Below are positions 18,022 to 28,069 of a stretch of DNA of 64,000 nt, piece by piece. Location: contig CACSIN010000023.1 in NCBI GenBank assembly GCA_902705835.1, forward strand, positions 33,112 to 97,111, written 5' to 3'. The notes below the pieces were generated by a model. That model was given only the letters and a program-made list of their open reading frames with translations. It did no database searches and had not been told where the DNA came from. Source of the stretch: BD1-7 clade bacterium (GTDB taxonomy: Bacteria > Pseudomonadota > Gammaproteobacteria > Pseudomonadales > DT-91). The translations under genes were made by a program, and so were the position numbers. Each line of letters opens with the position of its first letter. Position 1 is the stretch's first letter.

Positions 18022-19971
18022 TTAACTCTGCATGGTTTCAATTTCTTCCCAACGTTCGTAGTAACCTTCAAGCCGCGATTGTAAATCTGTCAACTCACCG
18101 GTCGCTTTCTGAACATCATCATGCGGTTGTTGAAAAAACGCAGGATCAGCCATTTTCTGCTCCAATGCAGCTATGGCGTTTTCAGCGTCTTCGATCTGTT
18201 TCGGTAACTGATCCAGCTCACGCTGAACCTTATAACTCAACTTAACAGGTTTCGATGTGGGTTGATCGTTAGTTTCTGTTTTTTCAGACCCAGCCTCAGC
18301 ATCGGTATTTGCAGCCGCAGAAGATACGTCTTCAACGTCAACATCCGTATCACGCTTGCTGAACGACGCCTTATCACTCCACAACATGCCATGCTGGCGA
18401 ATAAGATCGTCAAAACCACCCACGTAATCATAAACACGACCGTTATCACCAATAAATATTGTACTGGTAACGATTTGATCAACAAACTCTCGGTCATGCG
18501 AAATAACAATCACGGTCCCTTTGAATCCGTCAATTAATTCTTCAAGAAGTTCCAGCGTTTCAATATCCAGATCATTGGTCGGTTCGTCCAGCACCAAAAT
18601 GTTAGCTTGTTTAGAAAACAATCGTGCCAGCAACAACCGGTTTTTTTCACCACCGGACAATGTCGAAATGGGAGAGCGTACACGCGCGGGGGTAAAGAGA
18701 AAATCCCCAAGATAGCTAATAACATGCTTCTGCTGGCCATTAATCTCTATCGATTCTCGGCCTTCGGATAAACTGTCTGCAACCGTTTGATTGTCATCCA
18801 GTTGTGCACGGCTCTGATCAAAATAGGCGACCTGTTGTTTGGTACCCAATCGAATGGTGCCTTTGTCGGGCTCGAGTTCACCCAAAATAAGCTTGATCAA
18901 CGTACTCTTACCGGCGCCATTACGGCCGATAACACCAATGCGGTCACCACGCTGAATCAACAGATTGACGTCTCTAAGAATCGGCGTGTCTTCGTAGGCG
19001 TAACTAACACCTTCGAGCTCAGCAATCAGTTTGCCAGATTTTTGGGTATCGTCGATCTGCATCGACACATTGCCCTTCACATCAACACGCGCTTTACGTT
19101 CGTTTCGCATTGATTTTAGCGCTCTCACACGGCCTTCATTACGGGTACGACGCGCTTTAATGCCTTGGCGAATCCACTTTTCTTCTTCGGCGAGACGCTT
19201 GTCAAAGAGTGCGTTTTGGCGTTCTTCGTTGGCAAGAAACTCCTCTCGCCCCGTCAAGAAAGCTTCGTAATCGCCCGGAAAGTTAATAATGCGTCCGCGA
19301 TCCAACCATAAAATACGGCTAGCAATTTCATTTAAAAAACGACGATCATGGCTAATTAGCACGATGGCACTGCGTGTGCGTTGTAATAACTGCTGTAGCC
19401 AGCTGATGGCAGGGATATCCAAATGGTTAGTTGGCTCATCCAACAACAGCACATCCGGATCTGAAATCAGCGCCTGAACAATCGACAGACGTTTGCGCCA
19501 CCCACCCGACAAACTGCCCATAGTGGTTTCGGCATCCAGCCCCAGCTCTTCTAACGCGGTGTGAATTCGGCTCTGAAAATCCCAGCCGTTATCATGGTCT
19601 ATCGCGCTTTGTACCCGCTCAAGTTCTTTTAAATCAGCATCATCAAGTTCGCTGTGTATCAGGTGCTCGAATCGCTTGAGAAGGCCACCTAATGCGGCCA
19701 AGCCGTCTGTGAGGTAATCAAACACGGTTGTTTCGTCAGCGGGCGGTAATTCCTGGGCTAAGTAGTTCACTGAAACACTGCTATCGACGTTCAAAACACC
19801 GCCGTCGAGTTTTTCTGTGCCCGACAGGACACGCATCAAGCTGGATTTACCGGCACCATTTCGCCCAATGACGGCAATCTTGTCACCCTCCTCAATGGCA
19901 AAGCTAGCATGATCCAATAATGCCAAGTCGCCATAAGCCAACTGAGCTTCATCGAGTCGAATAAGGGCCAT
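18022..19971 (-). CDS. uup: ABC-F family ATPase Uup
   Basis: A 649-residue soluble protein with two ABC ATPase domains and no membrane part. Walker A motifs are GRNGAGKSS (36-44) and GRNGAGKST in the second half; signature motifs are LSGGWRKR and LSGGEKNR; Walker B motifs end in LLDEPTNHLD and VLDEPTNDLD. A charged linker joins the domains and a C-terminal coiled-coil (about 570-645) is typical of Uup, which binds DNA through it in E. coli. Uup is linked to precise excision of transposons, replication and ribosome-associated functions. It follows topA in the same orientation but topA has its own position and promoter downstream of uup's start; slt is divergent. Confidence 0.92.
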   Translation of the reverse strand: MALIRLDEAQLAYGDLALLDHASFAIEEGDKIAVIGRNGAGKSSLMRVLSGTEKLDGGVLNVDSSVSVNYLAQELPPADETTVFDYLTDGLAALGGLLKRFEHLIHSELDDADLKELERVQSAIDHDNGWDFQSRIHTALEELGLDAETTMGSLSGGWRKRLSIVQALISDPDVLLLDEPTNHLDIPAISWLQQLLQRTRSAIVLISHDRRFLNEIASRILWLDRGRIINFPGDYEAFLTGREEFLANEERQNALFDKRLAEEEKWIRQGIKARRTRNEGRVRALKSMRNERKARVDVKGNVSMQIDDTQKSGKLIAELEGVSYAYEDTPILRDVNLLIQRGDRIGVIGRNGAGKSTLIKLILGELEPDKGTIRLGTKQQVAYFDQSRAQLDDNQTVADSLSEGRESIEINGQQKHVISYLGDFLFTPARVRSPISTLSGGEKNRLLLARLFSKQANILVLDEPTNDLDIETLELLEELIDGFKGTVIVISHDREFVDQIVTSTIFIGDNGRVYDYVGGFDDLIRQHGMLWSDKASFSKRDTDVDVEDVSSAAANTDAEAGSEKTETNDQPTSKPVKLSYKVQRELDQLPKQIEDAENAIAALEQKMADPAFFQQPHDDVQKATGELTDLQSRLEGYYERWEEIETMQS

Positions 19972-20216
19972 GGTGGAAAACCTCGTGTTAAATTTGATCT
20001 ATACCCGTGCGGAGTCATCGCTCGAAAAATATACTGAACGCAGGCTAGACCTGTGTTTTTGCAGGAATTTCACAAACCAGTGACGCACAATGGTGCATTG
20101 CTAAACGCAGCCGAGTGTGACACATTCCCTACAGATATAAGGCAATAACTACCGTTCAACCTTTCACAGTCGAACCTATCAGAACTCTGGGCTATGTTTT
20201 TACTTCCGGAAGAACA

Positions 20217-22292
20217 ATGACAAACGACTCTGCAGCAATCGCTGCGGCCAAAAGAGCAGCCATGAAAGTCGCGATACAACATGCTTCTATCACGATCAAA
20301 GTCATTTGCCTGACGTTGTTCGCCACCACAGTGTGGGGCTCAACCTCTCCACAATCGGCATTTGTCTATCCCGACTACCGTGAAGCGCGCGAAGTATATC
20401 AGCAAGCACGCAAGGCACTAAAGCAGAAAAAAGTCAGTCGCTATCAAAAACTCCGTGCCGATCTCGACAATTACCCGTTAGCACCCTATCTCGACGTACT
20501 CTTTCTACGCAGTCAATTTACCCGTAATACGAGTAATTCGGCGTTTGATGATTTACATAATCGCGTAAATCAATGGATAACAGAAAATTCGACAAACTAC
20601 CTGACCCCCACACTCAGAAACCACTGGCTCAATTACCTCGCGGTCGAAGGTCACTGGGAAGAATTTACGCATTACTATATAAAAGAAGAAGCAACTGAAT
20701 CGAACCGCTGTTTCGCTGCAGGCCACCACATTCGCACGCTAACAAACACAAAAAGTAGCTTATCCGATGAAGCCTGGCTGCCGGTAACCGCCCTTTGGTT
20801 AAGCCCGCGCTCTGTCAGCAAAACCTGTGACTCAGTTTTTGCTCGATGGAAAAAATCCGGGCAACTAACACCTGCCGTTGCCTGGCAACGCTATCAACTG
20901 GCACTGAATGCTGGCCAACACACATTGGCTAAGTATCTCCGCAGTTACCTCAGTAAAGATGATGCATCACTATCACTAAAACTAGCTTCGCCAAAACGCT
21001 ATACCGCTTTTTGGTTCGATGCCTTTAGTAGCAACATCGATACCTTGGCTATTAACAGCAATCTGACCAGCGACAGCATCAAACGTGTTATTACACGATT
21101 GCTGCCAGACCACGGAGAACACCTTCGCCCGGTATTAATGCAGGCGACCATACCGGGCTTAACACCGGCACATCATACCCGCAGTGTGCGACTGGCAGCG
21201 TGGTATCTGCTGAAAGACAACCCTGATAGCGCCAGTGACTGGCTGGATGATGTCGAACATCAAACACCCGACGTAACAACTTTTCAATTACGCACCGCAA
21301 TCGTCAGTAAAAATTGGGGCCGCTACCAATGGCTTTATCAACAAGCCAGCACGGACCTCCAACAATTACCGGAATGGCGTTATTGGTATGCCCGAGCCCA
21401 GCGTAATACCGGCTTAGTGGCACAAAAAATTGAAGAACGACCACGAGCGATTTTCGAACAACTCGCGAAAGAACGGCATTTTTGGGGGTTTATCACCGCG
21501 GAGGCCGCGAAACAGGCTTACCCAGTGGGTCAAGCCGATGAATTGACCCACCCGCCATCCGAAGCTGTTGTGCAAGCCATTATGCCAGCTATTGAACTGC
21601 ATATTCTGAAGCGGCCGCTAACATCCGAAAACGAATGGACACATGCAACCCGCGATTTTACACCAGCCGAATTGAAGCAAGCCGCGCGTGCTGCTAGTCA
21701 TTTCAATATGCATGACAAGGCATTTCGTGCGTTAGCTGGCGCACAGGCCTGGGACGCATTGGAACAGCGCTTCCCGCTGATGTATATGGAGCACTTCACC
21801 AAACATTCCGAAAAACATGCGTTAAATCCATTCTGGCTGCTGGCAATGGCTCGTCAAGAAAGTGCGTTTTCGCCACATGCACAATCCTCAGTCGGTGCTC
21901 GCGGCGTACTGCAGCTGATGCCAGCTACGGCGCGTAAGGTTGCGCGTTCATTACAAGTGCCCTATTCACGCGAGCGTCTATCTGATCCGGCCTACAACAT
22001 TGCATTGGGTAGCCGGTACCTGAAAGATCTTTTAAAAACGTTTGATAACAACTATGTGTTGGCAACCGCGGCATACAATGCCGGGCCGCATCGCGTAAAG
22101 CGCTGGCTGGAAGATCAGCCTATGACAGAAGATTGGGTGCATTGGGTAAGCACGATTCCATACAAAGAAACCCGCAAGTACGTCACCAACATATTGACTT
22201 ATAGCCTGATTTATCAAACTAGGGCGCGCAATGCTGAATTTAATCTAGCAGATTTTGTACCGCCAGCTGATAGTGGGTTACCTGAATCCTGA
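20217..22292 (+). CDS. slt: soluble lytic murein transglycosylase (Slt70-like)
   Basis: A 691-residue periplasmic enzyme that cleaves peptidoglycan between MurNAc and GlcNAc, forming 1,6-anhydro-MurNAc. A hydrophobic signal segment follows MKVAIQHASI; cleavage is likely near TTVWGS. The body is the helical superhelix (U and L domains), and the C-terminal lysozyme-like domain has the catalytic Glu548 in ARQESAFSP, then GARGVLQLMPATA and YNAGP. The ATG at 20217 has GGAAG upstream; the ATG at 20262 is an alternative giving a shorter signal peptide. It ends by converging on the MOSC gene, 52 bases away. Confidence 0.93.
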   Translation: MTNDSAAIAAAKRAAMKVAIQHASITIKVICLTLFATTVWGSTSPQSAFVYPDYREAREVYQQARKALKQKKVSRYQKLRADLDNYPLAPYLDVLFLRSQFTRNTSNSAFDDLHNRVNQWITENSTNYLTPTLRNHWLNYLAVEGHWEEFTHYYIKEEATESNRCFAAGHHIRTLTNTKSSLSDEAWLPVTALWLSPRSVSKTCDSVFARWKKSGQLTPAVAWQRYQLALNAGQHTLAKYLRSYLSKDDASLSLKLASPKRYTAFWFDAFSSNIDTLAINSNLTSDSIKRVITRLLPDHGEHLRPVLMQATIPGLTPAHHTRSVRLAAWYLLKDNPDSASDWLDDVEHQTPDVTTFQLRTAIVSKNWGRYQWLYQQASTDLQQLPEWRYWYARAQRNTGLVAQKIEERPRAIFEQLAKERHFWGFITAEAAKQAYPVGQADELTHPPSEAVVQAIMPAIELHILKRPLTSENEWTHATRDFTPAELKQAARAASHFNMHDKAFRALAGAQAWDALEQRFPLMYMEHFTKHSEKHALNPFWLLAMARQESAFSPHAQSSVGARGVLQLMPATARKVARSLQVPYSRERLSDPAYNIALGSRYLKDLLKTFDNNYVLATAAYNAGPHRVKRWLEDQPMTEDWVHWVSTIPYKETRKYVTNILTYSLIYQTRARNAEFNLADFVPPADSGLPES

Positions 22293-22344
22293 CGCATAAC
22301 ATCGTTGTGTGCATCACCACCGAGAAGACAAGCGCGACAGCGAC

Positions 22345-23157
22345 TTAGTCGCAAGCATTCACCGATAAGGTTTGCCCTACCTGCAAACGCTGATCACTCA
22401 AATGCAGCAGGTTATGGCCAAAATACACTTGCCCATCGCTACCCGTGCGCAATTTTTTCAACACCTGCCAGACAACCTTTTGACGCTCTGCTGTTGCCGG
22501 ATCGATCGTTGGAATTGCACAACGGCTGCAAGGCTTCACCGACAACAACGACTGACTGCCATCCGCCGTATTCAGCCGACGCCAATGGTCTTCGGCCCAC
22601 GCATCACCGCCGCTGACAACGATATTAGGGCGAAATCGCTCCATCCCAATTGTAAACGGGAGTTCCAAATTCAGTGCTTTCAACGATGCTGTATGTGTTA
22701 ACAACAGCGGGAAACCATCAGAAAAACCGACATGACACGGTGCTGGGGCGTAATCCGGGTCCACTGGACGCTGCGCTGCGGCACCGATATAAACCAGTCG
22801 CACAGACAATCCTAGCCATTCGCTAAACCAAATAGAGAGTTCTTCAGGCTGCTCCCAAGCAGAAAACGTGTCACTCCAGACATTAACCGGCACAGGTTTA
22901 CTGCAGTCGCCCGCCTTAGGTAGCAGTAGCTTGTTATTATCGGGCGTTTTTATACACCAGCTCTCACCGACATCGGCAACACTAGCCAACGCCATGATTG
23001 GGCAGGTGCGTTGAGAGACAAATTTACCAGAAGCATCCACCAGCATATAACGGCGATCATGCCGCGCACCGAGAGCATCAAAGTCCATCAACTCGCAGGC
23101 GACGCCCGCAAGGGATTTCACCGGATGAATAACTAGGCTGTCAATCTGAACGTGCAT
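22345..23157 (-). CDS. MOSC domain-containing protein (YcbX-like)
   Basis: A 270-residue protein with an N-terminal MOSC beta-barrel domain (IHPVKSLAGV, and HDRRYMLVD) and a C-terminal MOSC domain. The latter has the FRPNIVVSGG block and a KPCSRCAIP segment whose cysteine would bind the molybdenum cofactor. Unlike E. coli YcbX, there is no C-terminal ferredoxin domain. Related proteins take part in molybdoenzyme-based reduction of N-hydroxylated compounds. It starts 10 bases after the glutaredoxin-like gene, so the two are probably co-transcribed and may be redox partners. Confidence 0.88.
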   Translation of the reverse strand: MHVQIDSLVIHPVKSLAGVACELMDFDALGARHDRRYMLVDASGKFVSQRTCPIMALASVADVGESWCIKTPDNNKLLLPKAGDCSKPVPVNVWSDTFSAWEQPEELSIWFSEWLGLSVRLVYIGAAAQRPVDPDYAPAPCHVGFSDGFPLLLTHTASLKALNLELPFTIGMERFRPNIVVSGGDAWAEDHWRRLNTADGSQSLLSVKPCSRCAIPTIDPATAERQKVVWQVLKKLRTGSDGQVYFGHNLLHLSDQRLQVGQTLSVNACD

Positions 23158-23167
23158 CTACACTCCT

Positions 23168-23416
23168 TCAGAAATTCAGAAATTCATTTACCTTATCATG
23201 ATCAAATGGCCATCCAAGTTCACCTTCTTCGGTGGGCGCATCAGCCTTTCTGATCACTGGAATACGGATGCCGTAAAGGTCAACCAGCGCGTCGTCATCA
23301 GCAATATCAACCAAGGTGACATCTATAACGCCTGCTTTGCGAAATGAAGACAAGACAACTTCGGCGTCTTCACACAAGTGACAACCGACTGTGTGATAAA
23401 GAATAATGGACTGCAT
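23168..23416 (-). CDS. glutaredoxin family protein (DUF836)
   Basis: An 82-residue thioredoxin-fold protein with a CHLC active site at residues 12-15 directly after the first strand, and a cis-proline site in GIRIPVI. This is the DUF836/glutaredoxin-like small family. It is expected to carry out thiol-disulfide exchange in the cytoplasm; the electron donor is not known. The stop lies 10 bases before the MOSC gene start, indicating an operon. Confidence 0.88.
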   Translation of the reverse strand: MQSIILYHTVGCHLCEDAEVVLSSFRKAGVIDVTLVDIADDDALVDLYGIRIPVIRKADAPTEEGELGWPFDHDKVNEFLNF

Positions 23417-23568
23417 GGCAACCTGATTTATTGTCCGGCATACCGCCGAATATTCACGTAACGGGCTTCTCAGGATTGCACCAAAACGGTGTTAGACCGA
23501 GAAATTCAATCTAGCCACGTAGATTACTGCGAATCCCTTCAGATACAAGTCCAATTCTTGGCCTTCGG

Positions 23569-24045
23569 TCAGAAAACGCCCATATCCAGGCCAACAACTA
23601 GCGCCTCAGCAAGCTCGCGAGCCTGCGCAATAGCGGCGTCATCCGGTTTACCGTAAAGAACCAAGGGTGCTTGTACTTGCCGCGCATTGAGCCCCTGCAT
23701 AATCGTTTCAATACGCTGAACACAACCTGTGCCACTGTTGCCAGTATCAAGTACCAGCGCATAAGGTTTACCCAATGCTTCAGCACGTTCGGCGGGGTAA
23801 AACACACGGTCAAGAAAGTCTTTCAAACCGCCAGATATATTGCCAAAGTTCTCCGGCGCTATCATAACGATTAAGTCAGCTGCACAAAAATCGTCGCTAT
23901 CAGCCTCCCAAGCGCGCTTGAGCACGACGCTAACGGGCTCTTCACAACCTTGCGCAACCGCGCTTGCGGCCTGACGCATATGCAAAGCCAACGTTTCGTT
24001 CCGGCCAGATTGACTGTGAAAAACCAGCAGCAACTGTGCAGGCAT
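23569..24045 (-). CDS. flavodoxin-fold NAD(P)H oxidoreductase
   Basis: A 158-residue flavodoxin-fold protein. The FMN phosphate loop is seen in LLLVFHSQSGRNETLA, the second flavin contact in IAPENFGNISGGLKDFLDRV, and a third loop in LDTGNSGTG. Such enzymes reduce quinones, iron or other small acceptors with NAD(P)H or act as electron carriers. The start at 24045 is chosen because GGAGAG lies 7 bases before that ATG, while the 12 codons upstream show no ribosome site. It is on the same strand as the second RND exporter, 75 bases downstream of it. Confidence 0.82.
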   Translation of the reverse strand: MPAQLLLVFHSQSGRNETLALHMRQAASAVAQGCEEPVSVVLKRAWEADSDDFCAADLIVMIAPENFGNISGGLKDFLDRVFYPAERAEALGKPYALVLDTGNSGTGCVQRIETIMQGLNARQVQAPLVLYGKPDDAAIAQARELAEALVVGLDMGVF

Positions 24046-24120
24046 CAGGGCTCTCCGAATAAATGAAGTCTCGCGCAACACGCGTGCGTATTACCGCACG
24101 GCGATGAACAAACCCTCAGT

Positions 24121-26403
24121 CTAGACTTTATCTTTGCGTGCATCGCCAAACGATAATACAGCCGGTGTAAACACCAAATCAGCAAACAAGGCTATCACGA
24201 TCAGCGCGGCTCCTAACCATCCGAGATCGCGATTCCAGCTGAAACCTGAAATGAGAAACACCAAAAACCCACAAGTGAGGATGCCACTGGAAATAATCAA
24301 CGCGCCCTTGACTTCGTCCACCGCATCAATGATAGCCTGAACCCGCGGTTTTCCGGCCTGCAGTTCCTCATTAAAACGAGCAAACAAATGCACGGTATCA
24401 TCAACAGCAATACCAATCGCAATACAAAATGCGATGCCGGGTAACGGGTTTAGGCTTTGACCCGATAACGCATAAAAGGCAAGCCCTAAAATAACTGGCA
24501 GAATATTCGGGAACACACTGCCAAGAGACAACCGCCAATCACGAAATACCAACTGTATGGTAATCACGATAAAAACCAATGCCATCAATACGCTTTCAAG
24601 TAACTCCCGTGAGAGTTTATTCATGCCTTCATAGGCGACAGGCGCTTCACCGGTCATTCGGGCTTTAACACCCGTTCCGGCAAACAAGGTTTCGGTATAC
24701 TCATTAAACTCGGCTTTAACCGTCACTAGGTAATCTGCCCCCAGATCCGATCCGTTTACGCGAATACGTGCATGTGAATAATCAAAATTCACCAACTGCT
24801 CAAGAATCGCATCCGAGCTGCCTTCGGCCAACAACAGCAGCTGGGCGACAGCTTCATTACTGTCCGGAATGGCATTGTCGCCGCTAATTGCATGATTCAG
24901 GGACTGCACGATATCAGCCATACTTAACGCATGATCACCAAAGCCTTTTACATGTAACCAATCGCCGGTTTGACGCATTTTTTTCAGAACATCCGCTTGT
25001 TTGAACGCGCCCGGCTCACCCAACAACGAGACTTCCAGCGGTAACGCTCCTGACAACTTCTGCTCTGCCACTTCACCGGCAACAACCTGCGGGTGATCCG
25101 GTGCGAGCATATCTTTCAAAAAGTAATCGTATTCGATGTGATAGCCTAGCCAGCCACCACCGAGCAAACTGGCAACCCCTGCCGCGGTAACCCAGCGGCG
25201 ACCTCTAACGGAGGTTGAATAAGCCACACAACGACTCACCCAATCTTTGCCAGTAAATGTACTGATATTGCCCGCTTTAGGTTTCGCCAACATCAGGCAG
25301 GCAGGAATAATCAGCATCATCCCAACGTAACTGACCAACACACCCGAGCCCAGATACAAGCCAAAGCTGCGCAGAATTTTCATATCAGCGGTCATCAGTG
25401 CATAAAAGCCAATAGCGGTTGTCAAGCAGGACAAAAAGGCCGCTTTACCCACCCGCGTGGTAACAATGCTTACCGCCGTTTGTTGATCGGTTCCAAATTG
25501 GCATTCACGAAAATAGCGATGATAAAAATGCGTGCTGTTTGCGACAATAATAACCATCAATAGCACCGGAAACGTGATGGTTAATTGGTTAACATCATCA
25601 CCGTTTATACCCATCATACCGACTGTCGCGGCCAACCCAAACAGGGTTGTCAGTAAGGTGATCCAAACCACTGCGTATGAGCGAAAGATCAAAAAGCTCA
25701 CCAATCCGACAATAAGCGCCGTTAATGGAACGAGCAGAAATAAGTCCCGTAACATCAATTCAAGAATGCCAATACGCGTGAACGGGATACCCGCAAACTG
25801 CACAGACACAGTGGGCATATCAACAAATGCCCCGTTCATGGTGCTACGGAAATACTCCGCAGGCTCCTGAATCTTGCGAAAACGGTCAAAATCTGTCGGC
25901 ATTTCAGCAATGACGGCCACAGTATTGTGGTCAATCGAAACCAAGCGCCCGCCGGTTGCCGGCGACTCCCGTAAAAGCTTTAAACGCATGGCATCACTGA
26001 TCTCATCATCAGCAAACAAGGGGTCAATAATAATCTCATCGTCTTTGCCGGCTCGAATCACACTTGTCGATACCGGGCTTAAAACACGATTGTAATTACC
26101 GGTTTGCTCGAGTTTTTCGACAGCGACTTCAAGATGGCTAAAAAATACCTGATTCATCGCGGTAGGGTCATCATCAGGTAATTGCACTATGGCCATCAAC
26201 AAGCCGTCATCTGCACCGAATACCTCTCGATAGAACTCACGGTAAGCGTTATCTTCATTGTCAATAGAAAATAAAGCAGCAAAATGATTGTTCAATCGCA
26301 CATCACGGGCGAGAAAAACAAACAGTAAGAAAAGTACTGCGGAAAGCACCAAGCTAAGCTTGGGGTAACGGGTTACCGCGTTGGCATATCGTTGAAAAAA
26401 CAT
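24121..26403 (-). CDS. RND/MMPL superfamily exporter (second copy)
   Basis: A 760-residue protein with the same duplicated plan as the exporter at 11886-14270: N-terminal helix, periplasmic domain, helix block, repeated. Helix-4 type motifs are NSTHFYHRYF in the first half, where the acidic residue is replaced by Asn-Ser, and VDDTVHLFARF in the second, which keeps the Asp pair. Transport would be driven by the proton gradient; substrate unknown, with lipids or hydrophobic metabolites most likely for this group. The two exporters are only distantly alike, so this is not a recent duplication. A 448-base gap separates it from the divergent GGDEF gene. Confidence 0.87.
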   Translation of the reverse strand: MFFQRYANAVTRYPKLSLVLSAVLFLLFVFLARDVRLNNHFAALFSIDNEDNAYREFYREVFGADDGLLMAIVQLPDDDPTAMNQVFFSHLEVAVEKLEQTGNYNRVLSPVSTSVIRAGKDDEIIIDPLFADDEISDAMRLKLLRESPATGGRLVSIDHNTVAVIAEMPTDFDRFRKIQEPAEYFRSTMNGAFVDMPTVSVQFAGIPFTRIGILELMLRDLFLLVPLTALIVGLVSFLIFRSYAVVWITLLTTLFGLAATVGMMGINGDDVNQLTITFPVLLMVIIVANSTHFYHRYFRECQFGTDQQTAVSIVTTRVGKAAFLSCLTTAIGFYALMTADMKILRSFGLYLGSGVLVSYVGMMLIIPACLMLAKPKAGNISTFTGKDWVSRCVAYSTSVRGRRWVTAAGVASLLGGGWLGYHIEYDYFLKDMLAPDHPQVVAGEVAEQKLSGALPLEVSLLGEPGAFKQADVLKKMRQTGDWLHVKGFGDHALSMADIVQSLNHAISGDNAIPDSNEAVAQLLLLAEGSSDAILEQLVNFDYSHARIRVNGSDLGADYLVTVKAEFNEYTETLFAGTGVKARMTGEAPVAYEGMNKLSRELLESVLMALVFIVITIQLVFRDWRLSLGSVFPNILPVILGLAFYALSGQSLNPLPGIAFCIAIGIAVDDTVHLFARFNEELQAGKPRVQAIIDAVDEVKGALIISSGILTCGFLVFLISGFSWNRDLGWLGAALIVIALFADLVFTPAVLSFGDARKDKV

Positions 26404-26851
26404 GGTTTTATCTATGTAATCCGGATCAGATTTTTATTATTCTGGAACCACGACTGGTTGTATTTCGGCATTATATCGCAGCATAACCATCACGTAAGCG
26501 TACTTAAATATCGACGAAAACATGATGAATATCAGGCTAATTCTCAAACGCACATGCACGCATAAGCGTTTGAAGAAGCGTCAATCGTCAAAACTGAATA
26601 CAGTATACGCGGATGCGTATCATATCAGAAAAACCGACGCCAACATGGTTCATCAGCCGAGCCATTGACTGATTCGTTTGCAACGCACATGGCCTATTAG
26701 CAAGAAAAAGATTGCTATCGGGTATGGAGCACGCTCGCGTCATTAAGGAATTAATCGTCATATTTCACGACACGAGATTACAAAAAAGAACACTGACCGG
26801 CATTATAGACATATGAGATGTGACGTCGGACGGAATAAGGCTTAAAACAGG
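26404..26851. other. divergent intergenic region, no gene seen
   Basis: This 448-base stretch separates the second RND exporter from the GGDEF-like gene. I see no open frame worth calling. It must hold both promoters. A TATAGA near 26804 is a possible -10 for the plus-strand gene, but its -35 is poor. The ribosome site before the 26852 ATG is also weak (AAGG 12 bases upstream). Confidence 0.5.
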
Positions 26852-28024
26852 ATGTTTATACAGTCACAGCCATTTGGCTGGCTAAATCAAATTATCGATT
26901 ATTTCATACATAAAAATCGCTATGTAAATCCAATCGATCTCTATCGTGCACGTATACTCGTTGGTAGTTTATTGACGGTTGCGCTTTCGTCGTTAGTTAT
27001 CTGTCTTTTCTTACTTAGCCAGTATTTCAAAGAACCCCATGCAGAAATCGGCATGCTACTAACTGCCGGGTTAACGATTTTATACGGGCTCAATCTCGCC
27101 ATTTTCAAAAATTACGGCAGTATCACAGTGATCGCCCATAGCTGTGTCGCCCCGCTCTATATTGCATTAATGTTCTCTGCCATCGTCTCTGGTGGGCCAT
27201 TGGCAACATCCTCACAAATCCTGTTTCTTTTGCCGGTGCTAACGTATTTTACAGCCGGTGGCCGTGCGGGCTTGATCTGGTTTTCTATCGTTTTGGTCTC
27301 ACAGCTCGCCATCTATGGTATCTACTGGCGGGGCTATCGTTTCATCAGTTTAATGACAGATTCCCAATACATTGAGCAAAGCCTAGTTCATTGGCTTAGC
27401 ACGCTGGTTGGCCTGATTGGAATAACCGCCGCCTATGAAAGCGCGAATCAGAGACTTATTGCGCAACGAGAAGCCGAAGGTGAAAACAACCGCTACTTGT
27501 CACAGCACGATCTATTGACAGGCCTCAAAAATCGCGCTTTTTTCGCCCAACAAATTACTCGAAGGCTGTTCGAAGGCGATTTTTTCAAACAGCATTTTTC
27601 GCTGTACCTCATCGACATCAAGGCCTTTAAACAGATAAATCAAGCCCATAGCTATGGCACCGGCGACCGAATTCTGGTCGAATTTTCGCAGCGTCTGGCA
27701 CGATTGGCCGGCGATCACCCCATCGCTAGAATGGATGGAAATACATTTGCCATGGCGATGCCGGTCAACAAGGATATGAATGACACACCTGAACGTATTT
27801 GCGAAATGATTCTTGCTAGCGCAACCCAGCCGTTTAGTGTCGAAAATACTGTTGTTTCCCCCAGCGTTGCGATCGGTTTCAGTCTATACCCCGACAACGG
27901 CAATAGCTTTGAGACGCTATTAGAGAAAGCTGAAACAGCCTTGATGCAAGCGAAGTCATCCCCATACTGCTGCTGTGGTTTTGACGAAATTGAGCCGAAT
28001 ACCGGCTCCCAAGTTTCAACATAG
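26852..28024 (+). CDS. membrane protein with degenerate GGDEF domain
   Basis: A 390-residue protein with about six membrane helices in the first 200 residues, a short linker, and a GGDEF-fold domain starting at HDLLTGLKNRAFF. Active diguanylate cyclases make cyclic di-GMP from two GTP at a GG(D/E)EF loop. Here that loop reads RMDGNTFAM (D295-G-N-T-F299), so the second glycine and both acidic residues are lost. Catalysis is therefore unlikely. Such domains can act as GTP- or c-di-GMP-responsive or purely structural modules. No EAL domain is attached. The membrane part is probably a sensor. Confidence 0.85.
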   Translation: MFIQSQPFGWLNQIIDYFIHKNRYVNPIDLYRARILVGSLLTVALSSLVICLFLLSQYFKEPHAEIGMLLTAGLTILYGLNLAIFKNYGSITVIAHSCVAPLYIALMFSAIVSGGPLATSSQILFLLPVLTYFTAGGRAGLIWFSIVLVSQLAIYGIYWRGYRFISLMTDSQYIEQSLVHWLSTLVGLIGITAAYESANQRLIAQREAEGENNRYLSQHDLLTGLKNRAFFAQQITRRLFEGDFFKQHFSLYLIDIKAFKQINQAHSYGTGDRILVEFSQRLARLAGDHPIARMDGNTFAMAMPVNKDMNDTPERICEMILASATQPFSVENTVVSPSVAIGFSLYPDNGNSFETLLEKAETALMQAKSSPYCCCGFDEIEPNTGSQVST

Positions 28025-28069
28025 GTATAAGCAGAGTCTATAAAAACGACGCTTATAACAATAATCAAA

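Noticed and set aside
26852..28024. Active diguanylate cyclase
   Set aside because: The GGDEF signature is replaced by DGNTF, so activity is not claimed.
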